Source of the DNA: Methylobacterium brachythecii
GTDB taxonomy: Bacteria > Pseudomonadota > Alphaproteobacteria > Rhizobiales > Beijerinckiaceae
NCBI RefSeq assembly: GCF_014196345.1
Contig: NZ_JACIDN010000002.1
Span: 124,001 to 188,000, forward strand
Direction: 5' to 3'
Length of the DNA stretch: 64,000 nt
In this document: positions 54,620-63,817 of the stretch, in pieces
Position numbering within the stretch: the stretch's first letter is position 1
How the letters are laid out: every line of letters begins with the position of its first letter
The notes under the pieces: model-generated
The model's database searches: none
The model's input: the letters and a program-made list of their open reading frames with translations, nothing else
What the model was told of the DNA's origin: nothing
Program-made: the position numbers and the translations under genes

Positions 54620-56077
54620 CTAGCGCGAGGTGCGAAACACCTGCAGGTCGAGGTCTCGCACCTTCTTGCGCAGGGTGTTGCGGTTGACGCCGAGAAGCTC
54701 CGCCGCGCGGATCTGGTTGCCGCGAGTTGCGGCCAGAGCCGCGCCGATCAGCGGGCCTTCGATCTCACGCAGGATGCGGTGATAGAGGCCGGGCGGCGGC
54801 AGGGTGTCCTTGTAGCCCGAGAAATAGTCGGAGAGGTGCCGTTCCACTGCGCCCGACAGCGTCTCGTTCTCGGCGGCCTTGCGGCCGTTGGCGCCATTCG
54901 CCTGAGGCTGCATCAGCGGCAGGGTATCGAGTTCGGCCTCGATGACCGGGCCGGTGATGGTCTCCTGCGGGTAGAGGGCCGCGAGCCGGCGGACGAGGTT
55001 TTCCAGCTCGCGCACGTTGCCCGGCCAGCGATAGCGCTTGAGCCGTTCCATGGCATCGCCGTCGAGGGTTTTGCGGGTCAGGCCCTCGCGCTCCACCAGC
55101 ACGAAGAAGTGGCGAATGAGGTCGGGCACGTCCTCGGCCCGCTCGCGAAGCGCAGGGAGCCGCAGCGGCACGACGTTCAGCCGGAAGAACAGATCCTCGC
55201 GGAAGATGCCCTGCTGGATCGAGACCCGAAGGTCCTTGTTCGTCGCGGCGATGATGCGGACGTTGGTCTTGATCGGCACGCGGCCGCCGACCGTCGTGTA
55301 TTCGCCCTGCTGCAGCACGCGCAGGAGACGGGTCTGCGCCTCCATCGGCATGTCGCCGATCTCGTCGAGGAAGAGTGTTCCGCCCTCGGCCTGTTCGAAA
55401 CGGCCGGCCGAGCGGGTCAGCGCGCCGGTGAAGGCGCCCTTCTCATGGCCGAACAGCTCCGATTCGATGAGGTCGCGCGGGATGGCCGCCATGTTGACCG
55501 GGACGAACGGGCCAGCCCGGCGGCGGCCGTAATCGTGCAGCGCGCGAGCCACCAACTCCTTGCCGGTACCCGACTCGCCCGTGATCATCACGGTGAGATC
55601 GGTCGGCATCAGCCGAGCAAGCGCGCGGTAGATCTCCTGCATCGCAGGCGAACGGCCAACGAGCGGGATATCGTCGTTCTCGGGCGCAGCGCCCGCCGCC
55701 GGCGTGCCCCGCGGCCGCGAGAGCGCCCGGCCGACGATCGCGGTCAGTTCCTTCAGGTCGAAGGGTTTCGGCAGGTACTCGTAGGCACCGCGCTCCGAGG
55801 CGCGGATCGCCGTCATGAACGTGTTCTGCGCGCTCATCACGATGATCGGCAGTTCGGGCCGCACGCGCTTGATGCGCGGCAGCAGGTCGAACACGTTCTC
55901 GTCGGGCATCATCACGTCGGTGATGACGAGATCACCCTCCCCTTGCGCCACCCAGCGCCAGAGCGTCGCGCAATTGCCGGTCGAGCGGACCTCGTAACCC
56001 GCGCGGGACAGCGCCTGGTTGAGCACGGTGCGGATCGCTGCGTCGTCGTCCGCGACGATGATGTTGCCGTTCGGCAT
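54620..56077 (-). CDS. ntrC: nitrogen regulator NtrC (sigma54 activator)
   Basis: 485 residues. Receiver with Asp54 in [11 protein letters not shown] and Lys in [12 protein letters not shown]+ domain with Walker A GESGTGKE (167-174), GAFTGA at 214-219 for sigma54 contact, and [20 protein letters not shown] as Walker B; Fis-type helix-turn-helix [20 protein letters not shown] at the C-terminus. Activates nitrogen-assimilation genes when phosphorylated by NtrB. ATG at 56077 is the family start. Confidence 0.97.
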   Translation of the reverse strand: MPNGNIIVADDDAAIRTVLNQALSRAGYEVRSTGNCATLWRWVAQGEGDLVITDVMMPDENVFDLLPRIKRVRPELPIIVMSAQNTFMTAIRASERGAYEYLPKPFDLKELTAIVGRALSRPRGTPAAGAAPENDDIPLVGRSPAMQEIYRALARLMPTDLTVMITGESGTGKELVARALHDYGRRRAGPFVPVNMAAIPRDLIESELFGHEKGAFTGALTRSAGRFEQAEGGTLFLDEIGDMPMEAQTRLLRVLQQGEYTTVGGRVPIKTNVRIIAATNKDLRVSIQQGIFREDLFFRLNVVPLRLPALRERAEDVPDLIRHFFVLVEREGLTRKTLDGDAMERLKRYRWPGNVRELENLVRRLAALYPQETITGPVIEAELDTLPLMQPQANGANGRKAAENETLSGAVERHLSDYFSGYKDTLPPPGLYHRILREIEGPLIGAALAATRGNQIRAAELLGVNRNTLRKKVRDLDLQVFRTSR

Positions 56078-56100
56078 TTCGCTTTACTCGGGCTCCGAAC

Positions 56101-57234
56101 TCATGACTCCGCCGCCGATGCACGCCCGTCTCGGGCGCTGGACATCGGCAGCAGGATGCGGAAGGCAGTGCGACGGGGAATGGGATCGCATTCGACGATG
56201 CCCCCATGGTCGCCGACGATCTTGGCGACCAATGCAAGACCCAGGCCTGAACCCTGTGCCTTGGTCGTCACGAAGGGGTCGAACAGGTCCGGCAGCAGCT
56301 CGGCCGAGATTCCGGGACCGTTGTCGCGTACCGCGACTTCGATCGGCAGGCTGACGCGCTCGCGCGATCCCGGCACTTGCAGGCGCAATCCGGTGCGGAA
56401 GGCGGTCGACAGGGTGATCTCTCCTTCGACGGTATCCGCGCCGATCGCTTCGGCCGCGTTCTTCACGAGGTTGAGGATCACCTGGACGAGCTGGTCGCGG
56501 TTGCCGAGCACAGGCGGCAGCGACGGATCGTAGTTTTCGACGAAGCGAATGTGCCGGCCAAAGCCCGACTGGGCCGAGCGCTTCACCTGGTCGAGCACGC
56601 CGTGCACGTTGACCGGCCCGCGCTCGACGGGGCGCTCGTCGCCGAACAACTCCATGCGTTCGACGATGCGCACGATCCGGTCGGATTCGTCGCAGATCAG
56701 CTGTGTGAGGACACGGTCCTCCTCGACGCCCGACTGCTCGAGCAATTGGGCGGCTCCGCGGATGCCGGCGAGCGGGTTCTTGATCTCGTGGGCGAGCATG
56801 GCGCCGAGCGCCACCATGGAGCGGGCGGCCCCGCGATGGGTGAGCTGCCGGTTCATCTTGTCGGCGATGGTGCGCTCTTGGAGCATCAGCACCACGTTGT
56901 CGCCGCCATCGCCGAGATGCGTGGCGAAGACGTCGACGCTGCGCTCCAGGCCGGTGCGCGGCTGGATCAACTCGACCCGATACTCGCTGACGCTGGAGCG
57001 GCGGCTCCGCACTTCGGCGACGAGCGCGATGATCGGCGAGGCGAACGGGAAGATGTCGCCGAGCCGGCCGCGCTTCATCAGACGCAACGAGGCGTCGAAG
57101 AAGGTCTCCGCCGCGTGGTTGGCGTGGAGGATGCGCTCGTCGGCGCCGACGGTGATGACCGGCAGCGGGAGCGCGTTGATGACGGCCTCCGAGCTGAGGC
57201 CGCCAATGGGGAAGACGCTGCTCTCGCCAGCCAT
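56101..57234 (-). CDS. ntrB: nitrogen sensor kinase/phosphatase NtrB
   Basis: 377-residue soluble kinase. PAS domain ([20 protein letters not shown]), H-box [19 protein letters not shown]-box [14 protein letters not shown], and G2-box [18 protein letters not shown]. Receives the nitrogen signal through PII and phosphorylates NtrC. 23 bp before ntrC, 5 bp after dusB, all co-directional. Confidence 0.96.
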   Translation of the reverse strand: MAGESSVFPIGGLSSEAVINALPLPVITVGADERILHANHAAETFFDASLRLMKRGRLGDIFPFASPIIALVAEVRSRRSSVSEYRVELIQPRTGLERSVDVFATHLGDGGDNVVLMLQERTIADKMNRQLTHRGAARSMVALGAMLAHEIKNPLAGIRGAAQLLEQSGVEEDRVLTQLICDESDRIVRIVERMELFGDERPVERGPVNVHGVLDQVKRSAQSGFGRHIRFVENYDPSLPPVLGNRDQLVQVILNLVKNAAEAIGADTVEGEITLSTAFRTGLRLQVPGSRERVSLPIEVAVRDNGPGISAELLPDLFDPFVTTKAQGSGLGLALVAKIVGDHGGIVECDPIPRRTAFRILLPMSSARDGRASAAES

Positions 57235-57239
57235 CGCCT

Positions 57240-58271
57240 CTACGCCGCCTCGCCTAAAGGTTCGAGTACGTGGCCGTCCGGATCGAGAAAGGCCTTGCGC
57301 AACAGTTCGATTGCGGCTGCGGGATCGGCCGTCGTGAGGAGCCGTGTGCGATCGGCCGTGGCAAGCGCGCCGGGGCCAGCGTGATCGACATAGGAAGCCA
57401 AGTGCTTACGGGCATGCCGGGCTCCCATCGCGGGTCCGTAGAGCGCGATCAGGCCCTCGTAGTGCTCGCAGGCGATGTCAGCGCACTCCTCGCGCGACGG
57501 CGCGGGTCGCGCCTCGCCGGCGAGAGCGGCAGCGATTTGGCCGACCAGCCAGGGCCGACCCTGTGCCGCCCGGCCGACCATCACCCCGGCCGCGCCCGAA
57601 GCCGCGAGACAGGCTCGGGCCTCTTCGGGTCCCGTGACGTCGCCATTGGCGAAGACCGGAATGCGCACCGCCTGGACGACAGCGCGGATCGCGGCCCAAT
57701 CGGCGTTGCCCTTGTAGAATTGCTGCCGGGTGCGGCCGTGAACCGTGACGGCATTCAAGCCGAGCCGTTCGGCGCGCTGGGCCAGCCCGGCGGCGTTGAA
57801 GCTCGCCTCGTCCCAGCCGAGCCGCATCTTGACCGTGACCGGCACCTCGACCGCACCGCGCACCGCGCCGAGCAGCCGCTCCGCATTGTCGAGATCGCGC
57901 ATCAGGGCCGAACCCGCTGCGCCCCCGGTCACGGTCTTGGCCGGGCATCCCATGTTCACGTCGATCACGTCGGCACCGGTCTCGACGGCGATGCGGGCCG
58001 CCCGCGCCATCGGCTCCGGCGCGCAGCCCGCGAGTTGAACGACGTGCGGAGACACGCCCGCTCCCTCCGAGCGAAGCTGCGATTCGGCGTCGCCGCGCGC
58101 AAGCTCGGCCGCGGCCACCATCTCCGAGACGACAGCGCTGGCGCCGCAGCGACGTGCGATGCGCCGCATATGCAGATCGGTGACGCCCGACAGCGGCGCC
58201 AGGAGCACCGGCGGCACCTCTGTCGCGGCAACGCCACCCCTTAGAACGCTCAAATAATGATCAACCAACAT
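57240..58271 (-). CDS. dusB: tRNA-dihydrouridine synthase DusB (NifR3)
   Basis: 343-residue flavoenzyme reducing uridines in tRNA. FMN-binding [20 protein letters not shown] at the N-terminus, the active-site Cys109 in [30 protein letters not shown], and [17 protein letters not shown]. First gene of the ntr operon, the order described as nifR3-ntrB in other alphaproteobacteria. ATG at 58271 chosen; longer frames reach into the divergent promoter. Confidence 0.95.
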   Translation of the reverse strand: MLVDHYLSVLRGGVAATEVPPVLLAPLSGVTDLHMRRIARRCGASAVVSEMVAAAELARGDAESQLRSEGAGVSPHVVQLAGCAPEPMARAARIAVETGADVIDVNMGCPAKTVTGGAAGSALMRDLDNAERLLGAVRGAVEVPVTVKMRLGWDEASFNAAGLAQRAERLGLNAVTVHGRTRQQFYKGNADWAAIRAVVQAVRIPVFANGDVTGPEEARACLAASGAAGVMVGRAAQGRPWLVGQIAAALAGEARPAPSREECADIACEHYEGLIALYGPAMGARHARKHLASYVDHAGPGALATADRTRLLTTADPAAAIELLRKAFLDPDGHVLEPLGEAA

Positions 58272-58383
58272 TCTGCACAATAAATAGACAAACGACGCTC
58301 GACGCAAGCGGTTCTTCGGTTTGCCTTCGCCTTGGGCACCGCTTATGAGCCAGCCCACTTCGCTACCCGTCGCAGAGGCCTCC

Positions 58384-59682
58384 ATGTCCGACCCCGCCGC
58401 GAGGCCCCTGACCGCCGCGGTGGTCGTTGCAGCCGGCAAGGGCCTGCGCATCGGCGGCGATCTGCCGAAACAGTATCGCCGGGTCGGCGGGCAGGCCGTT
58501 CTGACCCGCACCCTGGCGGCGCTCGCCGGTCATCCCGGCATCGATCGCATCCAGCCGGTGATCGCGCCCGACGCTGCGGCCTTCTACCGCGAATGCCTCG
58601 CCGACCTCACGCCCGATCTCGGCAAAAAGCTTTCCGAACCCGTGCCCGGCGGCGCCACGCGCCAGCAATCCGTGCGCGCCGGACTCGAGGCGCTCGCCGC
58701 CGGCGGAGCGACGCCAGATCTTGTCCTGGTCCACGACGCCGCCCGCCCCTACGTGGCGACGGACCTGATCGACCGCGCCATCCAGGCCGGCCGCGAGCAC
58801 GGCGCTGCGGTACCCGGCGTGGCCGTCACCGACACGATCAAACTGGTCGAGCCGATCGCCCCCGGCATCGGCCGCGTGCACGAGACCCCGACCCGAGAGG
58901 CGCTCCGCGCGGTGCAGACTCCGCAGTCCTTCGGCTACCCAGCCCTGATCGCGGCGCATCGCCGTGCCGCCGAAGAAGGCCGCGACGGCTTCACCGACGA
59001 CGGCGCGCTGGCTGAATGGGCCGGGCTGTCGGTGGTGGTGTTCGAAGGCGATGCAGCCAACCGCAAGATCACGCAGCCGAGCGACCTGATCGACGCCGAT
59101 CGCTCTTTCTCGCGGGACGCCACCGCTGTATCGGTCTCCACCATGACCACGCTCGTCTCGCGCCTCGCCACCGGCTTCGACGTCCACAAGTTCGGACCGG
59201 GCGACCATGTCTGGCTCGGCGGCGTGAAGATCCCGGCCGATCGCGGCGTAATCGCGCATTCTGACGGTGACGTCGTGCTGCACGCGCTCACCGACGCTCT
59301 TCTCGGCACCATCGCCGACGGCGACATCGGCACGCATTTCCCGCCCTCCGACGAGCAGTGGCGCGGTGCGGCCTCCGACCAGTTCCTGGCGCATGCCGTC
59401 GAGTTGGTCAGGGCCAAGGGCGGCAAGATCGACCATCTCGACATCACCGTGCTCGCCGAGGCGCCGCGCATCGGCAAGCACCGCGACGCGATCCGCGCCC
59501 GGATCGCCGAGATCGCCGGCATCCCGATTTCCTGCGTCTCGATCAAGGCGACGACCACCGAGACGCTCGGCTTCGTCGGCCGCGCCGAGGGCCTTGCCGC
59601 ACAGGCCGCCGCCAGCGTCCGCCTCCCGGAGATCTGCGCCGAACTCGACGCCGAGGCGGAGCAGGCCGACCGCCAGTCGTGA
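58384..59682 (+). CDS. ispDF: bifunctional IspD/IspF (MEP isoprenoid pathway)
   Basis: About 432 residues; a fusion found in many alphaproteobacteria. N-terminal MEP cytidylyltransferase: TAAVVVAAGKGLRIGGDLPK, VLVHDAARPYV, ETPTREALRAVQTPQ. C-terminal MECDP synthase from about 260: GFDVHKFGPGDHVWLGG with its metal-binding Asp/His, HSDGDVVLHALTDALLG, GDIGTHFPPSD and SIKATTTETLGFVGRAEG. ATG at 58384 follows AGAGG; ATG at 58345 is in frame too. Stop overlaps the next gene by 4 bp. Confidence 0.95.
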   Translation: MSDPAARPLTAAVVVAAGKGLRIGGDLPKQYRRVGGQAVLTRTLAALAGHPGIDRIQPVIAPDAAAFYRECLADLTPDLGKKLSEPVPGGATRQQSVRAGLEALAAGGATPDLVLVHDAARPYVATDLIDRAIQAGREHGAAVPGVAVTDTIKLVEPIAPGIGRVHETPTREALRAVQTPQSFGYPALIAAHRRAAEEGRDGFTDDGALAEWAGLSVVVFEGDAANRKITQPSDLIDADRSFSRDATAVSVSTMTTLVSRLATGFDVHKFGPGDHVWLGGVKIPADRGVIAHSDGDVVLHALTDALLGTIADGDIGTHFPPSDEQWRGAASDQFLAHAVELVRAKGGKIDHLDITVLAEAPRIGKHRDAIRARIAEIAGIPISCVSIKATTTETLGFVGRAEGLAAQAAASVRLPEICAELDAEAEQADRQS

Positions 59683-60173
59683 TCGACGACGACGCGCTGC
59701 TCGCCCGCGCCGAGGCGCTGCTGCAGGCCTATCAGACGGCGGGACTACGCGTCGCGACGGCCGAGTCCTGCACCGGCGGATTGGTGGCCGCCCTGCTCAC
59801 GGCCATTGCCGGCTCCTCGAAGGTCGTCGAGCGCGGGTTCGTGACCTACTCAAACGAGGCCAAGACGGAACTCCTCGGCGTACCCCAGGAGACGCTGCGC
59901 GCCCACGGCGCCGTCAGCGAGCCGACGGCTCTCGCCATGGCGGAGGGAGCGCTCGCGGCCTCTCGCGCGGACGTCGCAGTCTCGATCACCGGTATCGCCG
60001 GGCCGGATGGCGGTACGGCCGACAAGCCCGTCGGGCTCGTGCATTTCGGCCTCGCCAGGAAGAACGGCGAGGCGCGGCACCTAGAACGCCGCTACGGGCC
60101 GGGTAGCCGCGGAGAGATCCGACGCCGCGCGGTCGAAGATGCGCTCGGGCTGCTCGAAGGCGCTTTGGCCTGA
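59679..60173 (+). CDS. pncC: nicotinamide-nucleotide amidase (CinA C-terminal domain)
   Basis: 164-residue CinA-C/PncC protein that deamidates NMN in pyridine-nucleotide salvage. Landmarks: VATAESCTGGLVAALLTAIA with the catalytic serine region, GFVTYSNEAKTELLGVP, and VSITGIAGPDGGTADKPVGL. GTG start overlaps the ispDF stop (GTGA), so translation is coupled. The N-terminal domain of full-length CinA is absent, as is common for this standalone form. Confidence 0.92.
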   Translation: MIDDDALLARAEALLQAYQTAGLRVATAESCTGGLVAALLTAIAGSSKVVERGFVTYSNEAKTELLGVPQETLRAHGAVSEPTALAMAEGALAASRADVAVSITGIAGPDGGTADKPVGLVHFGLARKNGEARHLERRYGPGSRGEIRRRAVEDALGLLEGALA

Positions 60174-60232
60174 CCGGTCGTCGTCGCGAACGTGCGGTTT
60201 GCGCGAAGGCGGCTGGCGTCTGATCGACGCCG

Positions 60233-60874
60233 TCAGTAATCGCCGAAAACGTCCCGCCGGTCATACTCGCCGCCGCCGAACGGATCGTAGGAGTGCTGCC
60301 GCGGCTGAGGCGCAGAGCGGTATCCCGCTGAGCGGCCGGACTGCATGCCAGCCGTCATGACGTCTCCGTCATCGTCGTAGCTGCGGCGCTGCCGGACGGC
60401 GCGGTAGCCCGGATCGCGGCCGCCACCCGCGACCGCCGCGGGAACGTCGCCCTCCAGGGTGATCCGCGTATTCGCCATGCCGTGCGCCTTGATCAGGCTG
60501 TAGAGCGTCGCAGCATTGCCCGGCGAAAGGCGCACGCAGCCATGCGAGGCGGCACGACCGAGGCTGCGGACCTGGTTGGTGCCGTGGATGGCGTGGCCGA
60601 TCTGCGTGAAGAACACCGCATGCGGCATCGGCGCGTTGTCGAACTCGCGCGAGAAGTGATTCGGCTCCATTCGGAACGGCTTGTAGCTTCCGCTCGGCGT
60701 ATCGTAGCCGGAGACGCCCGTGGACACCGGCCACGTGTAGCGCGGCTGGCCGTCCACCGTGACCGACATCCGCTGGCTCGACTTGTCGACGTCGATGCGG
60801 ACCTCGGCCGAGGCTGAGGCCGTGAACGCCGCCAGCAGGATGCATGACAGCAGAGGGAGGAATGGCGCGCGCAT
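60233..60874 (-). CDS. L,D-transpeptidase (classic YkuD type), exported
   Basis: 213 residues. Signal peptide PLLSCILLAAFTASASA, YkuD domain with VDKSSQRMSVTVDGQPRYTW, YDTPSGSYKPFRM, and the catalytic region HAIHGTNQVRSLG then SHGCVRLSPGNA carrying His and Cys. A Arg/Tyr/Asp-rich low-complexity tail (RSYDDDGDV, PQPRQHSYDPFGGGEYDRR) ends the chain. It crosslinks peptidoglycan or anchors outer-membrane proteins. ATG at 60874 gives the signal peptide. The MarR protein at 62555 belongs to a group that includes regulators of L,D-transpeptidase genes. Confidence 0.88.
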   Translation of the reverse strand: MRAPFLPLLSCILLAAFTASASAEVRIDVDKSSQRMSVTVDGQPRYTWPVSTGVSGYDTPSGSYKPFRMEPNHFSREFDNAPMPHAVFFTQIGHAIHGTNQVRSLGRAASHGCVRLSPGNAATLYSLIKAHGMANTRITLEGDVPAAVAGGGRDPGYRAVRQRRSYDDDGDVMTAGMQSGRSAGYRSAPQPRQHSYDPFGGGEYDRRDVFGDY

Positions 60875-61076
60875 GAAAGGGCCTCGCAACCGGAACGGTT
60901 AAGCCTGACAGACTACGCCGCGGACGCCGCGAGGTTCCGCAACGCCGTGCGGCGTCCACAGGAGCGAGATCGCAGGCGCAAGCCCCTGGACTGGCGAGCC
61001 TTTCGAAGAGAACGGCGCCGAGACGGATCTCGGCACCACCCGCGTCTCAGTATTCGAGCTTCGGCCCGGCGGCCGA

Positions 61077-61754
61077 TCACATCGGAGGGGTCAGGCCGTC
61101 CTTCCCCACGCCGACGAGCTTGCCCTCGAGCTTGCTACCGTCCTTGGCTGCGACCACGAAGATCTTGCTGCCCGGCTTGACGATCGAATTGTCCGCCGGC
61201 TCGAACGCGACGATCGGCGCCTTGGCAGGCACGGCGATCGTCTTCGAGCCGTCCTTGTCGTAGGTCACGGTGAGCGTCTTCTCGCCGCCCTCGCCGGCAC
61301 TCGACTTGACCGTACCATTGGTCATCGAGCTCTTGGTCTTCGGCGCAGCCGAGTTGCTCGACTTGACCGTGCCGTTGGTCATCGAGCTCTTGGTCTTCGT
61401 GCCCCCAGCCGTCGTGTCGACGATCTCGTCCCAGGGATAATGCCCCTCGGCGGTGCCGCGCATCGACTCGGGGAAGAGCACCACCTCGAGGGCGGTCGGC
61501 GGGTTGTCGCCCTTCGTAGCCGTGCCGATAAAGACGCCGTCCTTGATCTCGTCCAGGCTCGACTTGACCACCCAGGCGAACTTCGCGCCCGAGATCGCGA
61601 TCGTCTCGGATTTGCCGTCAGCCGTCTTGACGACGACCGAGCTGCCGTCGGAGCTCTCGATCGTGCCGCGGACCCGCTGCAGATCGGCCGCCGAAGCGGC
61701 GCTGCTTGCGAGGGCCAACATCCCCGCTATGGCCGTGAGCTTAAGCCGTTTCAT
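61077..61754 (-). CDS. exported protein with tandem TKSSMTNGTVKSS repeat
   Basis: 225 residues, unknown function. Signal peptide LKLTAIAGMLALASSAASA. The region up to 95 is a small beta-type domain (DLQRVRGTIESSDGSSVVVK, FAWVVKSSLDEIKDG). Two copies of a 19-residue unit starting TKSSMTNGTVKSS lie at about 121-152, followed by another beta domain ending KLVGVGKDGLTPPM. Likely periplasmic; the Ser/Thr/Lys-rich repeat resembles a linker. Downstream of nothing recognisable and convergent with no gene. Confidence 0.7.
   Translation of the reverse strand: MKRLKLTAIAGMLALASSAASAADLQRVRGTIESSDGSSVVVKTADGKSETIAISGAKFAWVVKSSLDEIKDGVFIGTATKGDNPPTALEVVLFPESMRGTAEGHYPWDEIVDTTAGGTKTKSSMTNGTVKSSNSAAPKTKSSMTNGTVKSSAGEGGEKTLTVTYDKDGSKTIAVPAKAPIVAFEPADNSIVKPGSKIFVVAAKDGSKLEGKLVGVGKDGLTPPM
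61301..61402 (-). repeat. 57-bp tandem repeat inside the exported-protein gene
   Basis: The block from TCGACTTGACCG recurs with a period of 57 bp (61301 and 61358), nearly two copies, matching the 19-residue protein repeat. Third-position changes separate the copies. Confidence 0.7.
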
Positions 61755-62173
61755 GGCGTCGTCTCCCTGTCGTTCTCTCGTTGCCGCCGGATTATGGGGC
61801 GGTGAAGGAAGCCGACAAGCTTGCGCGCAATCGAATAACGTTCAAGCTTTCTTATTTTGCGCTCACGGTGCACCGAGGGCGGTCGTCCCGAACCCATGGG
61901 TTGGAGCAACCGACTCTTGGCCGGAACGTTTTACTAGAGTTCGCACGAAGCGGTCTCGCGGATCTCCGAGGTGGCGATGCCGCACGATGGGCAGCCGGCA
62001 CGATATCACCGACGCTAAGGCACTTTAGCCCACGAAAGAATTTGGGCAGGCGCGTTTCCTGGGTTTCTGTGGGCTTCTTAAATGTTCTATGAGAAATATA
62101 AGTGCGGCGCCCGCTTGAATTGCGCCCAATGGATCGGCTATTTAAGGGTCATCGAAACACGAAGGAGACGGTC
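61755..62173. other. long upstream region of tandem pqqA genes
   Basis: No gene can be supported. GC content falls toward 62090, and the promoter at 62115-62144 serves pqqA. The remaining 350 bp are unexplained and long for a constitutive promoter. Confidence 0.5.
62115..62144 (+). promoter_or_regulatory. probable promoter of the tandem pqqA genes
   Basis: TTGAAT (62115-62120) and TATTTA (62139-62144) are spaced 18 bp apart, 29 bp before the first pqqA ATG. The short distance implies a leader of roughly 20-25 nt containing the GGAG ribosome site. Confidence 0.5.
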
Positions 62174-62263
62174 ATGAAGTGGTCTGCCCCGGTCGTTCAG
62201 GAAGTCTGCGTTGGCATGGAAGTCACCAGCTACGAGTCCGCCGAGATCGACACCTTCAACTAA
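62174..62263 (+). CDS. pqqA: PQQ precursor peptide PqqA, copy 1
   Basis: 29-residue ribosomal precursor of pyrroloquinoline quinone. It begins MKWSAPVVQEVCVGMEVTSY and ends ESAEIDTFN. The Glu and Tyr that PqqE cross-links lie in the EVTSY segment (E16 and Y20). GGAG lies at a good distance before the ATG. Apart from copy 2, no pqqB, C, D or E gene lies nearby within the window. Methanol dehydrogenases of methylotrophs need PQQ, so extra precursor supply is a plausible role. Confidence 0.93.
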   Translation: MKWSAPVVQEVCVGMEVTSYESAEIDTFN

Positions 62264-62327
62264 GATCGGCGCGTGCCAATCTTAGTCGAGAACCTTCTCG
62301 TAAGCTCTTTAATTCAGGAGAAACGTC

Positions 62328-62417
62328 ATGAAGTGGTCTGCTCCCGTCGTCCAGGAAGTCTGCGTCGGCATGGAAGTCACCAGCTACGAGTCCGCTGAGA
62401 TCGACACCTTCAACTAA
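62328..62417 (+). CDS. pqqA: PQQ precursor peptide PqqA, copy 2
   Basis: Encodes exactly the same 29 residues as copy 1, 64 bp downstream, with five codon differences, all synonymous (GCC/GCT, CCG/CCC, GTT/GTC twice, GCC/GCT). AGGAG precedes the ATG. The spacer between copies holds two small stems (AAGAT.GGC-GCGT-GCC.ATCTT with one mismatch, and CGAGAA-CC-TTCTCG). The strong terminator after this copy ends the transcript, so the unit makes PqqA only. Confidence 0.93.
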   Translation: MKWSAPVVQEVCVGMEVTSYESAEIDTFN

Positions 62418-62446
62418 GGTCGTCGTTCGAGACTCAACGAGTTTCG

Positions 62447-62475
62447 AGGCGTCACCCGAAAGGGTGGCGCCTTTT
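62447..62475 (+). terminator. Rho-independent terminator of the pqqA pair
   Basis: AGGCGTCACCC-GAAA-GGGTGGCGCCT: 11-bp stem with one G-T pair, GAAA tetraloop, followed by TTTT (62472-62475). Strong intrinsic terminator. Confidence 0.85.
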
Positions 62476-62496
62476 CCATATGCGCCAGTCAAACAT

Positions 62497-62532
62497 CGAA
62501 ACGGCCGGATGATCGCTCATCTGGCCGTTTCG
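62497..62532 (-). terminator. terminator hairpin of the MarR-like gene
   Basis: CGAAACGGCCGGATGA and TCATCTGGCCGTTTCG pair over 16 bp with one G-T pair around TCGC. It lies 22 bp past the MarR stop on the minus strand and is followed there by a T-rich stretch. Confidence 0.75.
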
Positions 62533-62554
62533 CTGTCCTGGGTCTGCCAAGAAT

Positions 62555-63067
62555 TCAGAGCTTGTAGCGGATCTGGTCCGTCCAGAAGCGCTCGAGCCGG
62601 CCGAGCGCCATGTTGAGGCGGCCGAAATCGTCCGTCGAGATGCCGCCGATCGGCTGGATCGTGCGAGCATGCTTCTCGTAGAGGCCGCGAATGATCTCGT
62701 GGACCTCGTGGCCCTTGTTGGTGAGGCTGATCCGCACCGAGCGGCGGTCAAGCTTCGAGCGGGCATGGTGCAGGAAACCGGCCTCGACGAGCTTCTTGAC
62801 GTTGTAGGAGACGTTCGAGCCGAGATAGTAGCCCTTGGAGCGCAACTCGCTCGCCGTGAGCTCCTTGTCGCCGATGTTGTAGAGCAGCAGCGCCTGGACG
62901 CTGTTGACGTCCTCGCGGCCGCGGCGCTCGAACTCGTCCTTGATGACGTCGAGCAGCCGGCGGTGCAGCCGTTCCACCAGGTGAAGCGCCTCCAGATAGG
63001 AGCCGGTCGCCGGGGCGGCTTCCGGGGCTGTGTCGGACTCGACGATCCTCGCGGCCTGGGACTTCAT
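62555..63067 (-). CDS. MarR-family winged-helix regulator, LdtR-like
   Basis: 170-residue regulator. SYLEALHLVERLHRRLLDVI, NSVQALLLYNIGDKELTASE, LRSKGYYLGSNVSYNVKKLV (recognition region), and RRSVRISLTNKGHEVHEII (wing) match a conserved Rhizobiales MarR group whose characterised member, LdtR of Liberibacter, controls an L,D-transpeptidase and stress genes. ATG at 63067 is chosen by family start. A 20-bp inverted repeat at 63181-63200 may be its operator. Assignment to LdtR is from sequence resemblance by memory. Confidence 0.83.
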   Translation of the reverse strand: MKSQAARIVESDTAPEAAPATGSYLEALHLVERLHRRLLDVIKDEFERRGREDVNSVQALLLYNIGDKELTASELRSKGYYLGSNVSYNVKKLVEAGFLHHARSKLDRRSVRISLTNKGHEVHEIIRGLYEKHARTIQPIGGISTDDFGRLNMALGRLERFWTDQIRYKL

Positions 63068-63180
63068 CTGACGCCTCACTGCTCTGTTCTGCCGTGTGCC
63101 GTTCTTCCGTTGGCACCGCTTATGCAGCCAATCTGGCGGAGACGAATGAAAGCCGATTTAAGCGACAAGATGAATTTGCG

Positions 63181-63200
63181 ATTTACCCGCCGAGGTAAAT
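63181..63200. promoter_or_regulatory. inverted repeat upstream of the MarR-like gene
   Basis: ATTTACC-CGCCGA-GGTAAAT has perfect 7-bp arms with a 6-bp spacer, 114 bp before the start codon, in a region with further TTTAC words. The size and symmetry suit a MarR dimer, so autoregulation is plausible. Confidence 0.45.
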
Positions 63201-63356
63201 GCGCAGTAAAATCCGCGCTATTTACGAATGCGAAGGGCTGTCCGCCAAGCTTCCGCTAAGAATAACGGGCAGGCATGCAGCTTCGACTTGCGCCGTCGGG
63301 GCGAAAGCTGCGGCTTATCTATCTGCCGCCGTTCCAGGCAACGAAAACCTGTCGGG

Positions 63357-63593
63357 TCAGGCCTTCACGGTGCGCTTGCGCTTCGGCTTGGCCGGCGCTG
63401 GGGGGGGAGCGAGAGCGGCCTCTTCGGCTTCCTTAGCGAGACGCAGAGCGCGCAGCCGGACCGTGCGTTCGTCGACCGCCTTGATCTGCGCCACATGATC
63501 CGCCATCGCCTGGGCTCCGTCGCGTGCGAGGCGCTGGGCGCGTTCGGCACGGTCCTCGGTGGGGATCTTCGCGGTCGGGTCCTCGGTGGTCAT
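63357..63593 (-). CDS. small hypothetical Ala/Lys-rich protein
   Basis: 78 residues: an acidic/polar N-terminus (TTEDPTAKIPTEDRAERA), a central helical segment with heptad-like hydrophobics (AMADHVAQIKAVDERTVRLR ALRLAKEAEE), and a Pro/Lys/Arg tail (PAPAKPKRKRTVKA). Likely cytoplasmic; function unknown. Codon use is typical of genes here. ATG at 63593 is the best start; the open frame extends further upstream without support. Confidence 0.55.
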   Translation of the reverse strand: MTTEDPTAKIPTEDRAERAQRLARDGAQAMADHVAQIKAVDERTVRLRALRLAKEAEEAALAPPPAPAKPKRKRTVKA

Positions 63594-63817
63594 CGGTGGA
63601 CTTTCGTACTCGGTCGGCGCGCCCTGCCGTCGGCAAGCTGGAGGCGCATCGAGGCCCGCTATCCATGAGGATGGGGCCGCGTCGGGAAGATGTGGCGTCG
63701 CATCGATCGAGAGGACGCCGAAGGCCAACCGGGCGTAGCACATCGCACCACGCAAGGGCCAATCACGCAGCGCAGATCTGCGGTCGAAAAGCCGGGATTT
63801 TCAGAGGTTCGGCGATC

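Noticed and set aside
48842..60173. Novelty in the hfq-ntr-dusB-ispDF block
   Set aside because: Gene content and order match the standard alphaproteobacterial arrangement.
61301..61402. CRISPR-like repeats
   Set aside because: Only two copies, inside an open reading frame with a 57-bp period and no spacers.
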